From Aradus depressus (Eukaryota; Arthropoda; Insecta; Hemiptera; Aradidae): DNA of 64,000 nucleotides. The stretch covers positions 49,369,213-49,433,212 of the forward strand of contig OY759215.1 of NCBI GenBank assembly GCA_963662175.1. Reading direction: 5' to 3'. The notes below the pieces were generated by a model. It worked only from the letters and a program-made list of their open reading frames with translations, searched no databases and was not told the DNA's origin. The translations under genes and the position numbers were made by a program. Positions 44,781-55,138 of the stretch are shown piece by piece; the stretch's first letter is position 1, and each line of letters opens with the position of its first letter.

Positions 44781-45002
44781 CATCGGCAGTTATTTTTTAT
44801 TTTATTTTTTTTCCTCTGATCTTCGTCTCTCTTTCGGCTGATTCCCCTGAAATAGGTGTCGTCAATATAATGCTTTGAATGTATCCATCAATTTTCTTAT
44901 CAATGCATCCATTACAATGGCAGTTATTACAGTTTTTGTCTCCTCTCTCCTAATCCCTCTTTCTCTTTGGCCGATTTTGCTGAAAATCGATTATATAGTA
45001 TA

Positions 45003-45372
45003 TTTTTTATTTCCCCAGCTATACAAAGTAGGTATAGGGGAAGTTATGTTCAAACATTTTATGCAGAGTTTTCAACGTAATTTTATGTTTCCGACATCCT
45101 GATTCCAAAAATGAAAAAAAAAATATCTCTCTGCCTGTGAGACACACAGGATGAATGTAACCACACGAAAATTCATTTGTGTATCCAGGACCCTTTAAAG
45201 ACCTATTGTAATTCAACTAAATCGGATAAAGGGAAGAAGGGATTAAGGGGAGGCTTAACACAAAAACTCTAATAACTGCCGTTGTATTATTGAATGTATC
45301 GCAAATGAAATTTTATATGGGACCTATTAACTTTCCGCAAATTCGGTCGAAGGGAGAGGGGTTCGACTCAGA
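45003..45372 (+). repeat. Family R, best proximal copy
   Basis: It starts at the terminal stem TTCCCCAGCTATACAAAGTA / AGGGGAAGTT, followed by AGTTTTCAACG, CTGATTCCAAAAATGAAAA, GGATGAATGTAACCACACG, AAATCGGATAAAGGGAAG, CACAAAAACTCTAATAACTG and a second GAATGTATCG module. This copy shows the family plan: end stem, A-rich spacer, then two or three repeats of a ~130-base module, then a GGTGAATCACC-type palindrome. Class unknown. Confidence 0.75.
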
Positions 45373-45490
45373 CATAATCCACTTTTTTTTTTTTCATTTT
45401 TAGAATTTGGAAATCGGAAAACATGAATGAAACTTTAAATTTTGTTCGTTACATGACTTCCCTTATACTTATATTCCTATTGGGTAAGTA
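45373..45490 (-). repeat. Family R, proximal end in reverse
   Basis: ATTTTTAGAATTTGGAAATC, GAAAACATGAATG and GTTACATGACTTCCC are the first ~110 bases of the family in reverse, tail-to-tail with the preceding copy. Confidence 0.65.
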
Positions 45491-46901
45491 AAAATTGTCG
45501 ACTCAGAGAAATGATCAGAAAGTTTCCTCTACCCTTGAGATACACGACGACGAAGCAACAGTTTTTGCTTAACAACATTATAAGTTAGCCGCAAGGTATG
45601 TACCTAGTTGGGATCCTACAACTAGTTCTAGTAAGGCCAGCTCATCCTGTATTCAACATGGCCTCTCTCTTATTTAATGGTTCCAGTCCTAAATGGGACC
45701 TCTAGTTCTCGGCATAACTCTGAAATACGGCTCAACTGGGGCTGGATTGAATTACGCAAACTTTAATCCATAAATATCCCCTACTCCAGATCAACTTTGG
45801 ACTCTGCAAACCTAGCTAGCACACCTGTCTCAATTATAGTTTTTTAAATTTATTTATATATTTTTTGCATTCGGAGACAAAAGACTAATAACGAATTTTC
45901 CAGAAATCCCTTATACGATACACAATATTGTTGTAGAAACAAAACCTGCATACGATTTTATTCATTGTCAAAACGAGGACCATACTTGGTACCCATATGC
46001 AGGAGGGTAGCAAGGGAAGACGTATGGATATCTTGTTAGGCTTGGAGAACCGTCTTTCTTTAAATGAGGACACAAACAGCCTTAACAAGAAAGTGGAGGA
46101 TAAGAACTCTCATCTTCTGCCTGACTTCTCTGATGTGAGAGACTGCATGTTGAATTTTATACTATTGCAGAGACATTCATTTGACTAGTATGTAGATATT
46201 TGTTTTTATAGTAAAAGTGAATAATCGAATGAATGTTTAGGTATTAGGAGTGAGTGAACCTCGATATCCCCACCGCTTTGAACTGTGTCATTTAACCTCA
46301 AATTACACAAACTTTAATCCATCAATATCCCCTACTCCAGGTCATCTTTGGTCTCTGCAAACCTACCTACACATTTTTTCCAGAAATCCCTTGTAGGTAT
46401 ATAAGTATCGTTAGACGGTATTGTTGTAGATACAAACCTTCATACAGTCTGATCTTATTTCGGACATGACTTTTCCACTCCATCCTCAGAGTTTCCCATT
46501 TCCTTACTAAAGCATGGAAATAATAATAATACGTTGCCGTTCATAAGTTCTTAGTTCATAACTAGACCTGACGATGGTGTGAGGTCGAAACCGGTAGTTT
46601 TATTTTTATAAATATCTTTAGTGGAATAGACAATATTTCAAAGAATAAAATTGTTTTATTTATTTATTACAAATTCCACAATAAGTCCGCGTTCCTCAAC
46701 TTAGAACCTCATGGATTTGAATTAACAATACTACTAAAAAAAAAAAGTGAAATTAATAAATAAATACTTGAAAATATGAGTACAAAAATAATAATATTAA
46801 TAAATACAGTAGATACAGTTTTTTTTCTGGACGTTCTTACATCCCTTCATCAGGTCACAATTTACGAAATAAAGAAAAGAGAAATAAAACAAAATAACAA
46901 T

Positions 46902-46939
<38 letters not shown>

Positions 46940-48074
46940 TATAGAAATAAATAAATAAAAAAATATATAAAAATAAATAAAATTTAAAAAAAATTACAAG
47001 AGAAATAAAATAAATTAGTATATAATAATATTAGGCAGACCTTAAAGAGAATATCTATGGAGGAACTCTGTCAAAAAAAAAAAAAAAAAAAATTGAAGCT
47101 ATATATCAAATAATGAAAAAAGATTCCTTTTAGAGAAAAAAAATTCCTTTTCCGAGTAGAAGGTTTCCTCCAACATAAACACTTCAATAAACATTATTAT
47201 TTGTGTTTATGTTGGCACGCTTGGCAAATCCATAAAACAAAAGGCACATCATGGAAATAGACAAATTTCAAACACCACCTACTAACATTAGTCAATACAA
47301 ATTAAGGAGAGACTAATACTCGACGGTAGTACAGATTACTGTGGGAAGTGGATTAATGAGTTGGTCTCTACACTCCGATGTGGGGGTGGGCTGACTCAAG
47401 TCTGCCACTAACCTGAACACTAATCCACCTAACTCTTGATTAAATTAACAAGTAGTTAGTGTTGTAAATGGGAGTCAAAGAGAAGGCTATGTTTTAAAAC
47501 TGTTCTTAGCAGTGAGGCTAGCGATAAATATTTCGTGGACGCAGAAGCTGCATAGCGTTAGAGGATTTCCAACGTACTTTTACTTTCTTCTACCTATAGT
47601 ATAAGTTAGTACCTATTGAAATGCAATAGCGTCATCATCAGTGGCACATCCCACCCAACAGCGTAGAGGTTAAAGGACAACTCTCTAACAATTGTAGTGA
47701 TGCACGGTAATTTAATTTTCATCTTGAGTTGGGAGACGTCATTCAACCATGCGCACCAACTTCTCCCCTGACTACGTTGCTAGGGAAGCAGTAGTTGCTT
47801 GGATTACTTAGAGACTGTGGACTTAACTTGTTTTTACCATTAGTCTTGGGAAGACGACATAATTCAACTGGGGCAAAGCGGCTTAACTTCACCACTCCTC
47901 GAATAACACAGTCATGGTCGAAAAAGAATCTTTATAAAAAGTTTTGGTAAAAAACTCTTTCAAACTTTTTTACAATAGAAATTTTAAATATGATCATCAA
48001 AATAACACAACATCATTAAATCCTTCCAGTACTTGACGCGTAAAAAAAGATAAGCCATCGAAGTTGAAAGTCAT
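45491..48074. other. 2.6-kb region with a local direct duplication
   Basis: A ~150-base block (ACTTTAATCCATAAATATCC, CCTACTCCAGATCA, CCAGAAATCCCTT, TATTGTTGTAGA) at 45761-45960 recurs at 46309-46450 in direct orientation. Around 46568-46640, CTGACGATGG...GGTCGAAACC and TGGAATAGACAATATTTCAA form a tail also found at 6190. 46829-46853 (minus) is a relative of the 3702 motif. (TA)n at 46908-46937 and A-run 47072-47090. A 63-codon frame at 45997-46188 shows no motif. No gene called. Confidence 0.45.
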
Positions 48075-48610
48075 GATACAATGGTACTTCCTCAGTGAGA
48101 AATTAATCAATTAAGTATTGGCACTCGATTCAACACAATTTTTTTCGTTTGGCCTAAAAATCATTAATCCTCTGACTGATTTTTGTGTCGATAACTTTAT
48201 TACATTGGCAGTTATTAGGGTTTTTCATTCGAGGCCCACCCCCCTTCCCTTCGACCGATTCCGCGAAAAATTATTAGTTGAGTCCTTATAGGGTTTTGAA
48301 TTTACATATGAAAAGTCAGTGATTTTGATTTTTTGTACTAAGCCTCCTGACTAATCCCCCTTCTCTTCATTTGAATGAAAACCAATTAGAGAATACTGAT
48401 ACAATTATTCTTTCTGGAATTATCGTCATCATAGACACACATAGACAGAAATATTTTACTTCACCAGATATACGAATACTATTGGAAAAGTTATATAATC
48501 CGTCTGAAATTCGATGTTGTATTTCCAACGCAATGTCATGTTTTCCTATCACCTGATTCCAAAAATAAAAAATAAAAAAATTGCTGTTTATAATTGTCTT
48601 AGTGTGTGTG
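48075..48610 (-). repeat. Family R, long copy
   Basis: In reverse: GGTACTTCCTCAGTGAGAAA, TTAATCAATTAAGTATTGG, GTCGATAACTTTATTACATT, GGCAGTTATTAGGGTTTTTC, CCTTCGACCGATTCCGCG, the next CCCTTCTC module, TCTGGAATTATCGTC, ATCCGTCTGAAATTCGATG, CTGATTCCAAAAATAAAAA. Almost all family segments are present, so it is a good basis for a consensus. Confidence 0.75.
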
Positions 48611-48654
48611 TTTGTGAACACGATAACTAATAACCTATAGAATATACACTGACA

Positions 48655-48680
48655 AAAAATTATCTATATATATACATATA

Positions 48681-48733
<53 letters not shown>
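48655..48733. repeat. (TA)n tract, insertion site of the LTR element
   Basis: A TA-rich tract, broken at the start by ACATATATATAATTTT, runs up to the first base of the 5' LTR. The last four bases ATAT (48730-48733) match the four bases after the 3' LTR (54671-54674). Confidence 0.9.
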
Positions 48734-48736
<3 letters not shown>

Positions 48737-50145
48737 AGCATGTCTACCCTATAGATAATGCTCAGAACTGGCGATGTCTACGAGAGGATCGCGATCGCTA
48801 GGAGCAAAGTATGGGTTGTGTGGTGTTGAATAAACGAGAATTGCATTTGGAAGAGAATGCTCGGAACCAATGATGCCTGCGAGAGAATCGCGATCGCTGG
48901 GAGCGAAAATAAAGAATAATAGAGACACAATGGAAAGGAAGCCAAGATAATTGTCTACATCCGGTGTATAAGGAATAAGCAGTAAAGGTTTTTTTTTTCT
49001 TACTCCAGGTTTTCACACAACTAGAGGCAGATGTTAATTGGTAATATGCGATTGGCTGGAAATAAAATGGGCGGAGTCCGACGACCAATCAAGCCTGGAG
49101 AACTGTCCCCTACCACGGTCGGATATCGGAAGCCACTCCCCGTTTTACTCATTCTTCGTTCATATCTTGGTGGATCACCACGTTCCTCTCTTTGTAAAGC
49201 CTAGTTTCAGTATGTGAAAGTACTTTCTTCGTTCATGTCTTGGGTGATCACCACGTATCTTTTCTATAAGTAATATCAGTTTGAATATGTGAAATTACTA
49301 TTTCTTCGTTCATGTCTTGGGTGATCACCACGTATCTTTTCTATAAGTAAAGTTCAGTTAGAATATGTGAAATTAACTTTCTTCGTTCATGTCTTGGGTG
49401 ATCACCACGTATCTTTTCTATAAGTAAAGTTCAGTTAGAATATGTGAAATTAACTTTCTTTGTTCATGTCTTGGTGGATCACCACGTATCTTTTCTATAA
49501 GTAAAGTTTAGTTTGAATATGTGAAATTACCAGTCTTCGTTCATGTTTTGGGTGATCACCTCGTATATTATCTGTTTTAATTTTAGTTTGAATATGTGAA
49601 TTAGTCGTAGAGACACACTTTGATTTTGGACGGTGCAAAGTCAGTGGGGGTGTAACTTCTGGTGTGCCCTCGAAACTACGCAGATCTTCAGGGACTATGT
49701 GAATAGACGATTTCTACGGAAAGTCCAGAAAGGGTGATCACGCCGTCATTCGCCATGGATATCGTATCGAGGTACCTCGTAATTAAGTTATAATTCAGTC
49801 CTTCAGACACACGGCCAAATTATATATAGATTCAATTGTTGTTTTGTAAATATGTTCTCATTAAAATAAATATGTTAAAGTTATAGGTTTGATTCATTTC
49901 ATTCCCCCCCACTCATGCTTCTTCTGGTTGACAACAGTAATTAATTATTGTTAATTACTGATGTCAACTAACCGTTAGGATCTTGTAACCGTTCTTCCCG
50001 TGGGAGTGCTTTCAGCTATTCAGGCATTGTTTAATTAAAGTCGCGATTTAAATAATTTTCAAATTTAATAATTTTCGATCTCAATTTTATTTATTTTATT
50101 AATTACGTGATTTGCACTCACACAGGGAGGGAAATGGTTTTTAAT
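48734..50145 (+). repeat. 5' LTR
   Basis: It begins TGTAGCATGTCTACCC and ends GGTTTTTAAT, not the canonical CA. Because the target is (TA)n and the 3' LTR is preceded by TAT, the left border could shift by up to ~3 bases. Promoter-like items: ATTGG and CCAAT boxes (49036-49089) around GGGCGG (49069-49074), and a TTATAATTCAGTCC stretch near 49788 that could be TATA plus initiator. AATAAA at 49865-49870 is a candidate poly(A) signal. Six ~75-base repeats lie at 49152-49602. Confidence 0.93.
49152..49602 (+). promoter_or_regulatory. Array of six ~75-bp repeats with a 10-bp palindrome (LTR U3)
   Basis: Each unit has TTCGTTCATGTCTTGG, then GGTGATCACC (perfect palindrome) or the variant GGTGGATCACC, CACGTATCTTTTCTATAAGT and GAATATGTGAAATTA. 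Units 2, 3, 4 and 6 have the perfect palindrome; units 1 and 5 the variant. A further GGGTGATCAC lies at ~49733. Such arrays in LTR U3 regions often bind a host factor; this is inferred. The array is copied in the 3' LTR (53678-54128). Confidence 0.7.
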
Positions 50146-50163
50146 TGGCGCCCGAACAGGGAC
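50146..50163 (+). promoter_or_regulatory. Primer binding site, tRNA-Lys
   Basis: TGGCGCCCGAACAGGGAC lies directly after the 5' LTR. It is the exact complement of the 3' 18 bases of the tRNA-Lys class used as primer by several retroviruses and insect gypsy-type elements, so reverse transcription would start here. Confidence 0.93.
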
Positions 50164-50580
50164 TTGATTTGTTTATTAATTATGCCAATTAGTATAATTA
50201 ATGAACCCCACTAATCGGTCCCTTATTAATTAATTAATTTAAAAAAAAAAAAAAAAAAAAAAATTTTTTTTTTGCTTTTTAACGTAAATTCCAGCCTATT
50301 GGGCTAAAATGTTATATTTTCACTTAAAGTCGGTATTTAAAATCAAAACTGAAGAAGGATGGGTGAGGGTAGGGACAATGAATGACATCATTTATTGAAA
50401 TAATTTTATTTTTTTTGTTTTTGATTTTTTTTTCTTATGTAGATTTAGTTGGCATTTATTTTACATATTATAACTATTGTTGTATTGTGATGCCATCTGA
50501 CAGGTCACCATAGAAATTAGGTTAGCACCAGACCTCCCGTATAATTCATTTAATTGTTTTGATATATATTTCGTATCAGA

Positions 50581-51495
50581 ATGGAAGGGAAAGAGAAGTC
50601 GGACTTAGAGCCGATACAGACACGGTCTAGGAAAACCATTCGCACTCCCCCGGAGTCCCCGGTAGAAAATCCTAAATTTGACCTAGAGGCGATGTTTAAG
50701 GCCATGCAGGAACAGATAGGACAGCAGGGAAAGGCCATGCAGGAACAGATTTCGGGACTAGGACAACAGGGAAAGGCCATGCAGGAACAGATTTCGGGAC
50801 TAGGACAACAGGGAAAGGCCATGCAGGAACAGATAGGACAGCAGACTTCGGAGATAAAGGAACAAATTTCGGCAATGGCAAATAATATCGAATCCATTAA
50901 ACGTAATATGGGTACCGTACAATCTGAATCTAGGCAGGACAATTCAGAAGAGAGATATGATAAGCCTACTTCTAAAGTTAGGGACATGGTATGTGTCAGT
51001 TATCATGAAGTTACAGGTGGGATCGTGTCAGAAACACAGCATCTAGATAAGGAGGTCGAAGAAATAAATTCGAACCAAAATATTATTAGTACCGATTGTG
51101 AGAAGAGATTCGCCGATATCTCGAAGAGAATAGATACTGTTTCGGGTCAAACTCAGATCTCAACCCCAAAACAAGATGACCGAATGACATTTACCGTACC
51201 CGAAGGACATAGGAATTGGCCTACGAACCAGACTTTTGCTCGCGAACAGCCTAGCAATGTCACCTTCCAAGATGTCTACGTGAAAAATTACGAACGTGGT
51301 GAGGTGGCGTTACGTAATAGCGTTTTGGATTTGCCCAACCATTTTGTATTTAAATTCTTACTATTCTGGGAAGGACCTTACCAGATTTTAGACAAGGAAA
51401 GTCCTCAAATTTTTATTTTAGGACATCTCGGCAGCGACGTAGCGGAAGGAGGAATCTTTTATATGACATCACAGAAGCCGTATATTAGCGGATAA
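50581..51495 (+). CDS. Gag-like / integrase-tail fusion ORF (304 aa)
   Basis: The frame opens MEGKEKSDLEP 436 bases after the LTR. Residues ~39-95 are Gln-rich repeats of a 14-residue unit, GKAMQEQISGLGQQ, then SEIKEQISAM, suggesting a coiled coil. Residues ~1-230 resemble the N-terminus of insect gypsy Gag proteins in style; no CCHC zinc knuckle is visible. Residues ~230-304 (WEGPYQI at ~257, then QKPYISG at the end) resemble the GPY/F module at the C-terminus of Metaviridae integrases. A deletion removing the rest of gag, protease, RT, RNase H and the integrase core, with frame kept, explains this. Whether the fusion is expressed is unknown. Confidence 0.65.
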   Translation: MEGKEKSDLEPIQTRSRKTIRTPPESPVENPKFDLEAMFKAMQEQIGQQGKAMQEQISGLGQQGKAMQEQISGLGQQGKAMQEQIGQQTSEIKEQISAMANNIESIKRNMGTVQSESRQDNSEERYDKPTSKVRDMVCVSYHEVTGGIVSETQHLDKEVEEINSNQNIISTDCEKRFADISKRIDTVSGQTQISTPKQDDRMTFTVPEGHRNWPTNQTFAREQPSNVTFQDVYVKNYERGEVALRNSVLDLPNHFVFKFLLFWEGPYQILDKESPQIFILGHLGSDVAEGGIFYMTSQKPYISG

Positions 51496-53244
51496 ATTTA
51501 CAAGCAGGCTAGAGAAGCGCTAGGGCTCTCTTTGAGATTAACGATCTTACTTCAGCCGAGTTAGGGGGGCGATTATTGCAGACGAGATCGCGGCCCTAGA
51601 GTCAGGGAAGAGATTTGTGACGTCTCTATGGGTGTCCATCCCCAGCTATCCCAGGAACAGTTAGACAAAGTCACACACACATAAAACAGACACTATTCTT
51701 TATTATTTGGGAATTATTTATTATTTTACACTAACGGCCAACACCTCATTATACAACAACACACAAAGAATCACACATACACATTTATTGGGGACACGGG
51801 ATTTATTATTTAGTTATTTTTTTTGTAAATAGGATAAGGCAGACGGGGACATTCTGGCACTCCCCTGGGGCTTAACATCGAGCATACCCCCCTTAGTCGA
51901 GCTCAAAGATTCCAAAGTGAATCGCCAGGTTGTAAATAGTATAATAAGTTAGGGTTAGTTTTTTTTTTAATTCTAAATATTAAGTTAGGATAATTTTTTG
52001 TTCATATATTTAGTAAGAGTATTTTTTTTAAATAGTATTAACAATTTGTTTATGATGTTGGGATAATTTAGTTTAGATAGGTTTGTGGCTTCATTTGAAA
52101 TTGACATAATTGTAGGACGGGGCAGACGGTATATGGATTGGCCATCCATGGGAATATTCCTACGTATTTAAATTTGATTAGGAGACGCGGATCTGAGTAG
52201 GATGACAGCGAGGCGATGGCACACACATTCGTAGGTAGTCAGGTATGGTAAATGTACTTCCAATTGTATTTGTCTGTTTTGTTTTGTATTTTTAAATAAT
52301 ATTTGTATTAGTATCCGACCGTGTGTATCTATTGAAAATGTCACATTGACCCATATTTTATCTAGTGACCATGATGGGCTATGTTAACCCAATGAGAGCC
52401 TTGTAAATATATTTGTCACATATATCCAGGTATGGACCTTACTTATTATGATAGAGTGTCGACCACGGTAGGTCAAAAGTCAATTTTTTATTTTAGTTAA
52501 GAAATCCTAAGGCAAGGAGCCGAAGCATACATGACTGGAGGGGGAGATATATTATAAACTGGAGGGGATACCCAGAATTGAATATTTAATTATCGTACAC
52601 ACGGAGAAGGGGCCACTCCATTGATGCTTGTAGAATCCATTTAAAGGGGCGGGAGTTTGTTTAATTATTTTTTTATGCCATGAACTGACTGTTGAACTGA
52701 AGAAAGGGTTTCGCTACTTGATTAATGCGGATGCCGGAATTTACATATATTTATGAAACTGAGATGGGATTTGAGTGGGCTTATTTTTCTATTTTATATT
52801 TCGTCGTCGTTCCGGCAGAAGGTAAATACCTGTCGAAGGCCTAAGGAGGCATATGGTTAGGGTTTGGTCAACCCAAATTTTTGTTGAAGCGGATTAGGTA
52901 TATGGGAATTCAGTTGAAACATTGTCGAGGCGTGGGGCCTTTTTGGATGTTTTAACTAGTCAGTGAATGTATGCTAGAAATAGAATCATCGTTATTTGCC
53001 AATGGAGAGGGTTAACTCCAAGAAGTACAGCGTAAAGTAAAATCATGCTTTGGTCACGCATGCATAGGCAAGCCATGCCGATTCGAAAGGAAATTTAAAA
53101 TCATGTTTTGGTCACGCATGATAATGAGGTCGATACCTGAGTATTTGGTTAAGTGTATATGCTCAGTGAACGAGCAAGTGTTAAGTGAAACTAATAAAAT
53201 ATGTGACTTCCAATGGTCATTTAGCCGACATATTTTATTTTAAT
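51496..53244 (+). other. Noncoding interior of the LTR element
   Basis: About 1.75 kb without a frame over 60 codons. It contains GTTAGGGGGGCGATTATTGC (51560) and a small duplication of AAAATCATG(C/T)TTTGGTCACG with CATG (53039-53065 and 53098-53123). It probably corresponds to the region between pol and the polypurine tract, with no env recognised. Confidence 0.6.
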
Positions 53245-53256
53245 GGGAAAGGGGGA
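53245..53256 (+). promoter_or_regulatory. Polypurine tract
   Basis: GGGAAAGGGGGA lies three bases (TAT) before the first TG of the 3' LTR. It would prime second-strand synthesis. The TAT may belong to the LTR, which is why its exact left border is uncertain. Confidence 0.85.
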
Positions 53257-53259
53257 TAT

Positions 53260-54670
53260 TGTAGCATGTCTACCCTATAGATAATGCTCAGAACTGGCGA
53301 TGTCTACGAGAGGATCGCGATCGCTAGGAGCAAAGTATGGGTTGTGTGGTGTTGAATAAACGAGAATTGCATTTGGAAGAGAATGCTCGGAACCAATGAT
53401 GCCTGCGAGAGAATCGCGATCGCTGGGAGCGAAAATAAAGAATAATAGAGACACAATGGAAAGGAAGCCAAGATAATTGTCTACATCCGGTGTATAAGGA
53501 ATAAGCAGTAAAGGTTTTTTTTTCTTACTCCAGGTTTTCACACAACTAGAGGCAGATGTTAATTGGTAATATGCGATTGGCTGGAAATAAAATGGGCGGA
53601 GTCCGACGACCAATCAAGCCTGGAGAACTGTCCCCTACCACGGTCGGATATCGGAAGCCACTCCCCGTTTTACTCATTCTTCGTTCATATCTTGGTGGAT
53701 CACCACGTTCCTCTCTTTGTAAAGCCTAGTTTCAGTATGTGAAAGTACTTTCTTCGTTCATGTCTTGGGTGATCACCACGTATCTTTTCTATAAGTAATA
53801 TCAGTTTGAATATGTGAAATTACTATTTCTTCGTTCATGTCTTGGGTGATCACCACGTATCTTTTCTATAAGTAAAGTTCAGTTAGAATATGTGAAATTA
53901 ACTTTCTTCGTTCGTGTCTTGGGTGATCACCACGTATCTTTTCTATAAGTAAAGTTCAGTTAGAATATGTGAAATTAACTTTCTTTGTTCATGTCTTGGT
54001 GGATCACCACGTATCTTTTCTATAAGTAAAGTTTAGTTTGAATATGTGAAATTACCAGTCTTCGTTCATGTTTTGGGTGATCACCTCGTATATTATCTGT
54101 TTTAATTTTAGTTTGAATATGTGAATTAGTCGTAGAGACACACTTTGATTTTGGACGGTGCAAAGTCAGTGGGGGTGTAACTTCTGGTGTGCCCTCGAAA
54201 CTACGCAGATCTTCAGGGACTATGTGAATAGACGATTTCTACGGGAAGTCCAGAAAGGGTGATCACGCCGTCATTCGCCATGGATATCGTATCGAGGTAC
54301 CTCGTAATTAAGTTATAATTCAGTCCTTCAGACACACGGCCAAATTATATATAGATTCAATTGTTGTTTTGTAAATATGTTCTCATTAAAATAAATATGT
54401 TAAAGTTATAGGTTTGATTCATTTCATTCCCCCCCACTCATGCTTCTTCTGGTTGACAACAGTAATTAATTATTGTTAATTACTGATGTCAACTAACCGT
54501 TAGGATCTTGTAACCGTTCTTCCCGTGGGAGTGCTTTCAGCTATTCAGGCATTGTTTAATTAAAGTCGCGATTTAAATAATTTTCAAATTTAATAATTTT
54601 CGATCTCAATTTTATTTATTTTATTAATTACGTGATTTGCACTCACACAGGGAGGGAAATGGTTTTTAAT
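53260..54670 (+). repeat. 3' LTR
   Basis: It is collinear with the 5' LTR at an offset of 4,526 then 4,525 bases after the T-run difference. It ends GGTTTTTAAT followed by the ATAT duplication. AATAAA at 54390-54395 would end the transcript. Confidence 0.93.
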
Positions 54671-54674
54671 ATAT

Positions 54675-55138
54675 TGTAAAGGTTGTTAATTGGGGGTTCT
54701 TTATAAATAGAAAAATACAGATATACTTTTTTTATATAATAATTAATTTTTATTTTATAACGGTCTTTGTTGTTTTATAAAACTATAAAAATTGTTACTT
54801 GTGGGTGATGGATTGGATGTTGCGTGCTTTAGAGGTTGTGAGTTGTGAAGTGTTCTTGAGAAAGCATCCTCTTCTTTATTCCTTTCTTGTTACTTGTATT
54901 ATGCCATATAGCAAGCTATGAACACTTGACTGACGGACATACACCCTCGAGGATAGATAGACAGGTAGACACACTCGGGGACAGACGGGCAGGCAGAGAC
55001 ACCGAGCTAGACCAGCTCTGTCCCCTCCCTTCATGCTGAAGCCTTCTCGATTGATTAAAATTATTATTAATTAATGTTTTATTTCATTTTTTTATTTTAT
55101 TTATACCCCTAATTACTGACTGTTATAATATATATATA
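54675..55138. other. AT-rich right flank
   Basis: No gene. GATAGATAGACAGGTAGACA and GACGGGCAGGCAGAGAC (54950-55005) form a degenerate GACA/GGCA minisatellite. Confidence 0.45.

Larger units (their letters stand above)
43621..45000 (-). repeat. Family R copy interrupted by the second Transib-like element
   Basis: GTCATTGGTCACCCC, AATTAATCAATTAAGTTTTC and GTGTCGATACATTCAATA CATCG lead to the insertion at 43806. The family resumes at 44781 with CATCGGCAGTTATT. Intact copies read ...ACATCGGCAGTTATT with one CATCG, for example near 2070. Confidence 0.72.
48734..54670 (+). mobile_element. Ty3/gypsy-like LTR retrotransposon, deletion derivative (5,937 bp)
   Basis: Complete element: 5' LTR (1,412 bp), primer site, 3.1-kb interior, polypurine tract, 3' LTR (1,411 bp) and ATAT target duplication. 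The LTRs differ at only three positions that I found (a T-run of 10 versus 9, one A/G near 49389/53914, one A/G near 49720), so insertion was recent. The interior is too short for gag-pol; its only long frame joins a Gag-like start to an integrase-like tail. Protease, reverse transcriptase and RNase H are absent, so it would depend on a full-length relative. Ty3/gypsy is inferred from the tRNA-Lys site, ATAT target and GPY motif. Confidence 0.9.

Noticed and set aside
48798..49088. 96-codon minus-strand ORF in the 5' LTR, and the related 112-codon ORF at 53275-53613
   Set aside because: Both are antisense to the LTR promoter region; they recur only because the LTR is duplicated, and the reading frame changes with one T.
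50550..50987. 145-codon minus-strand ORF opposite the Gag-like frame
   Set aside because: It is a shadow of the Gln-rich tandem repeat (CSCMAFPCCPSPEI repeats) and has no promoter or family match.
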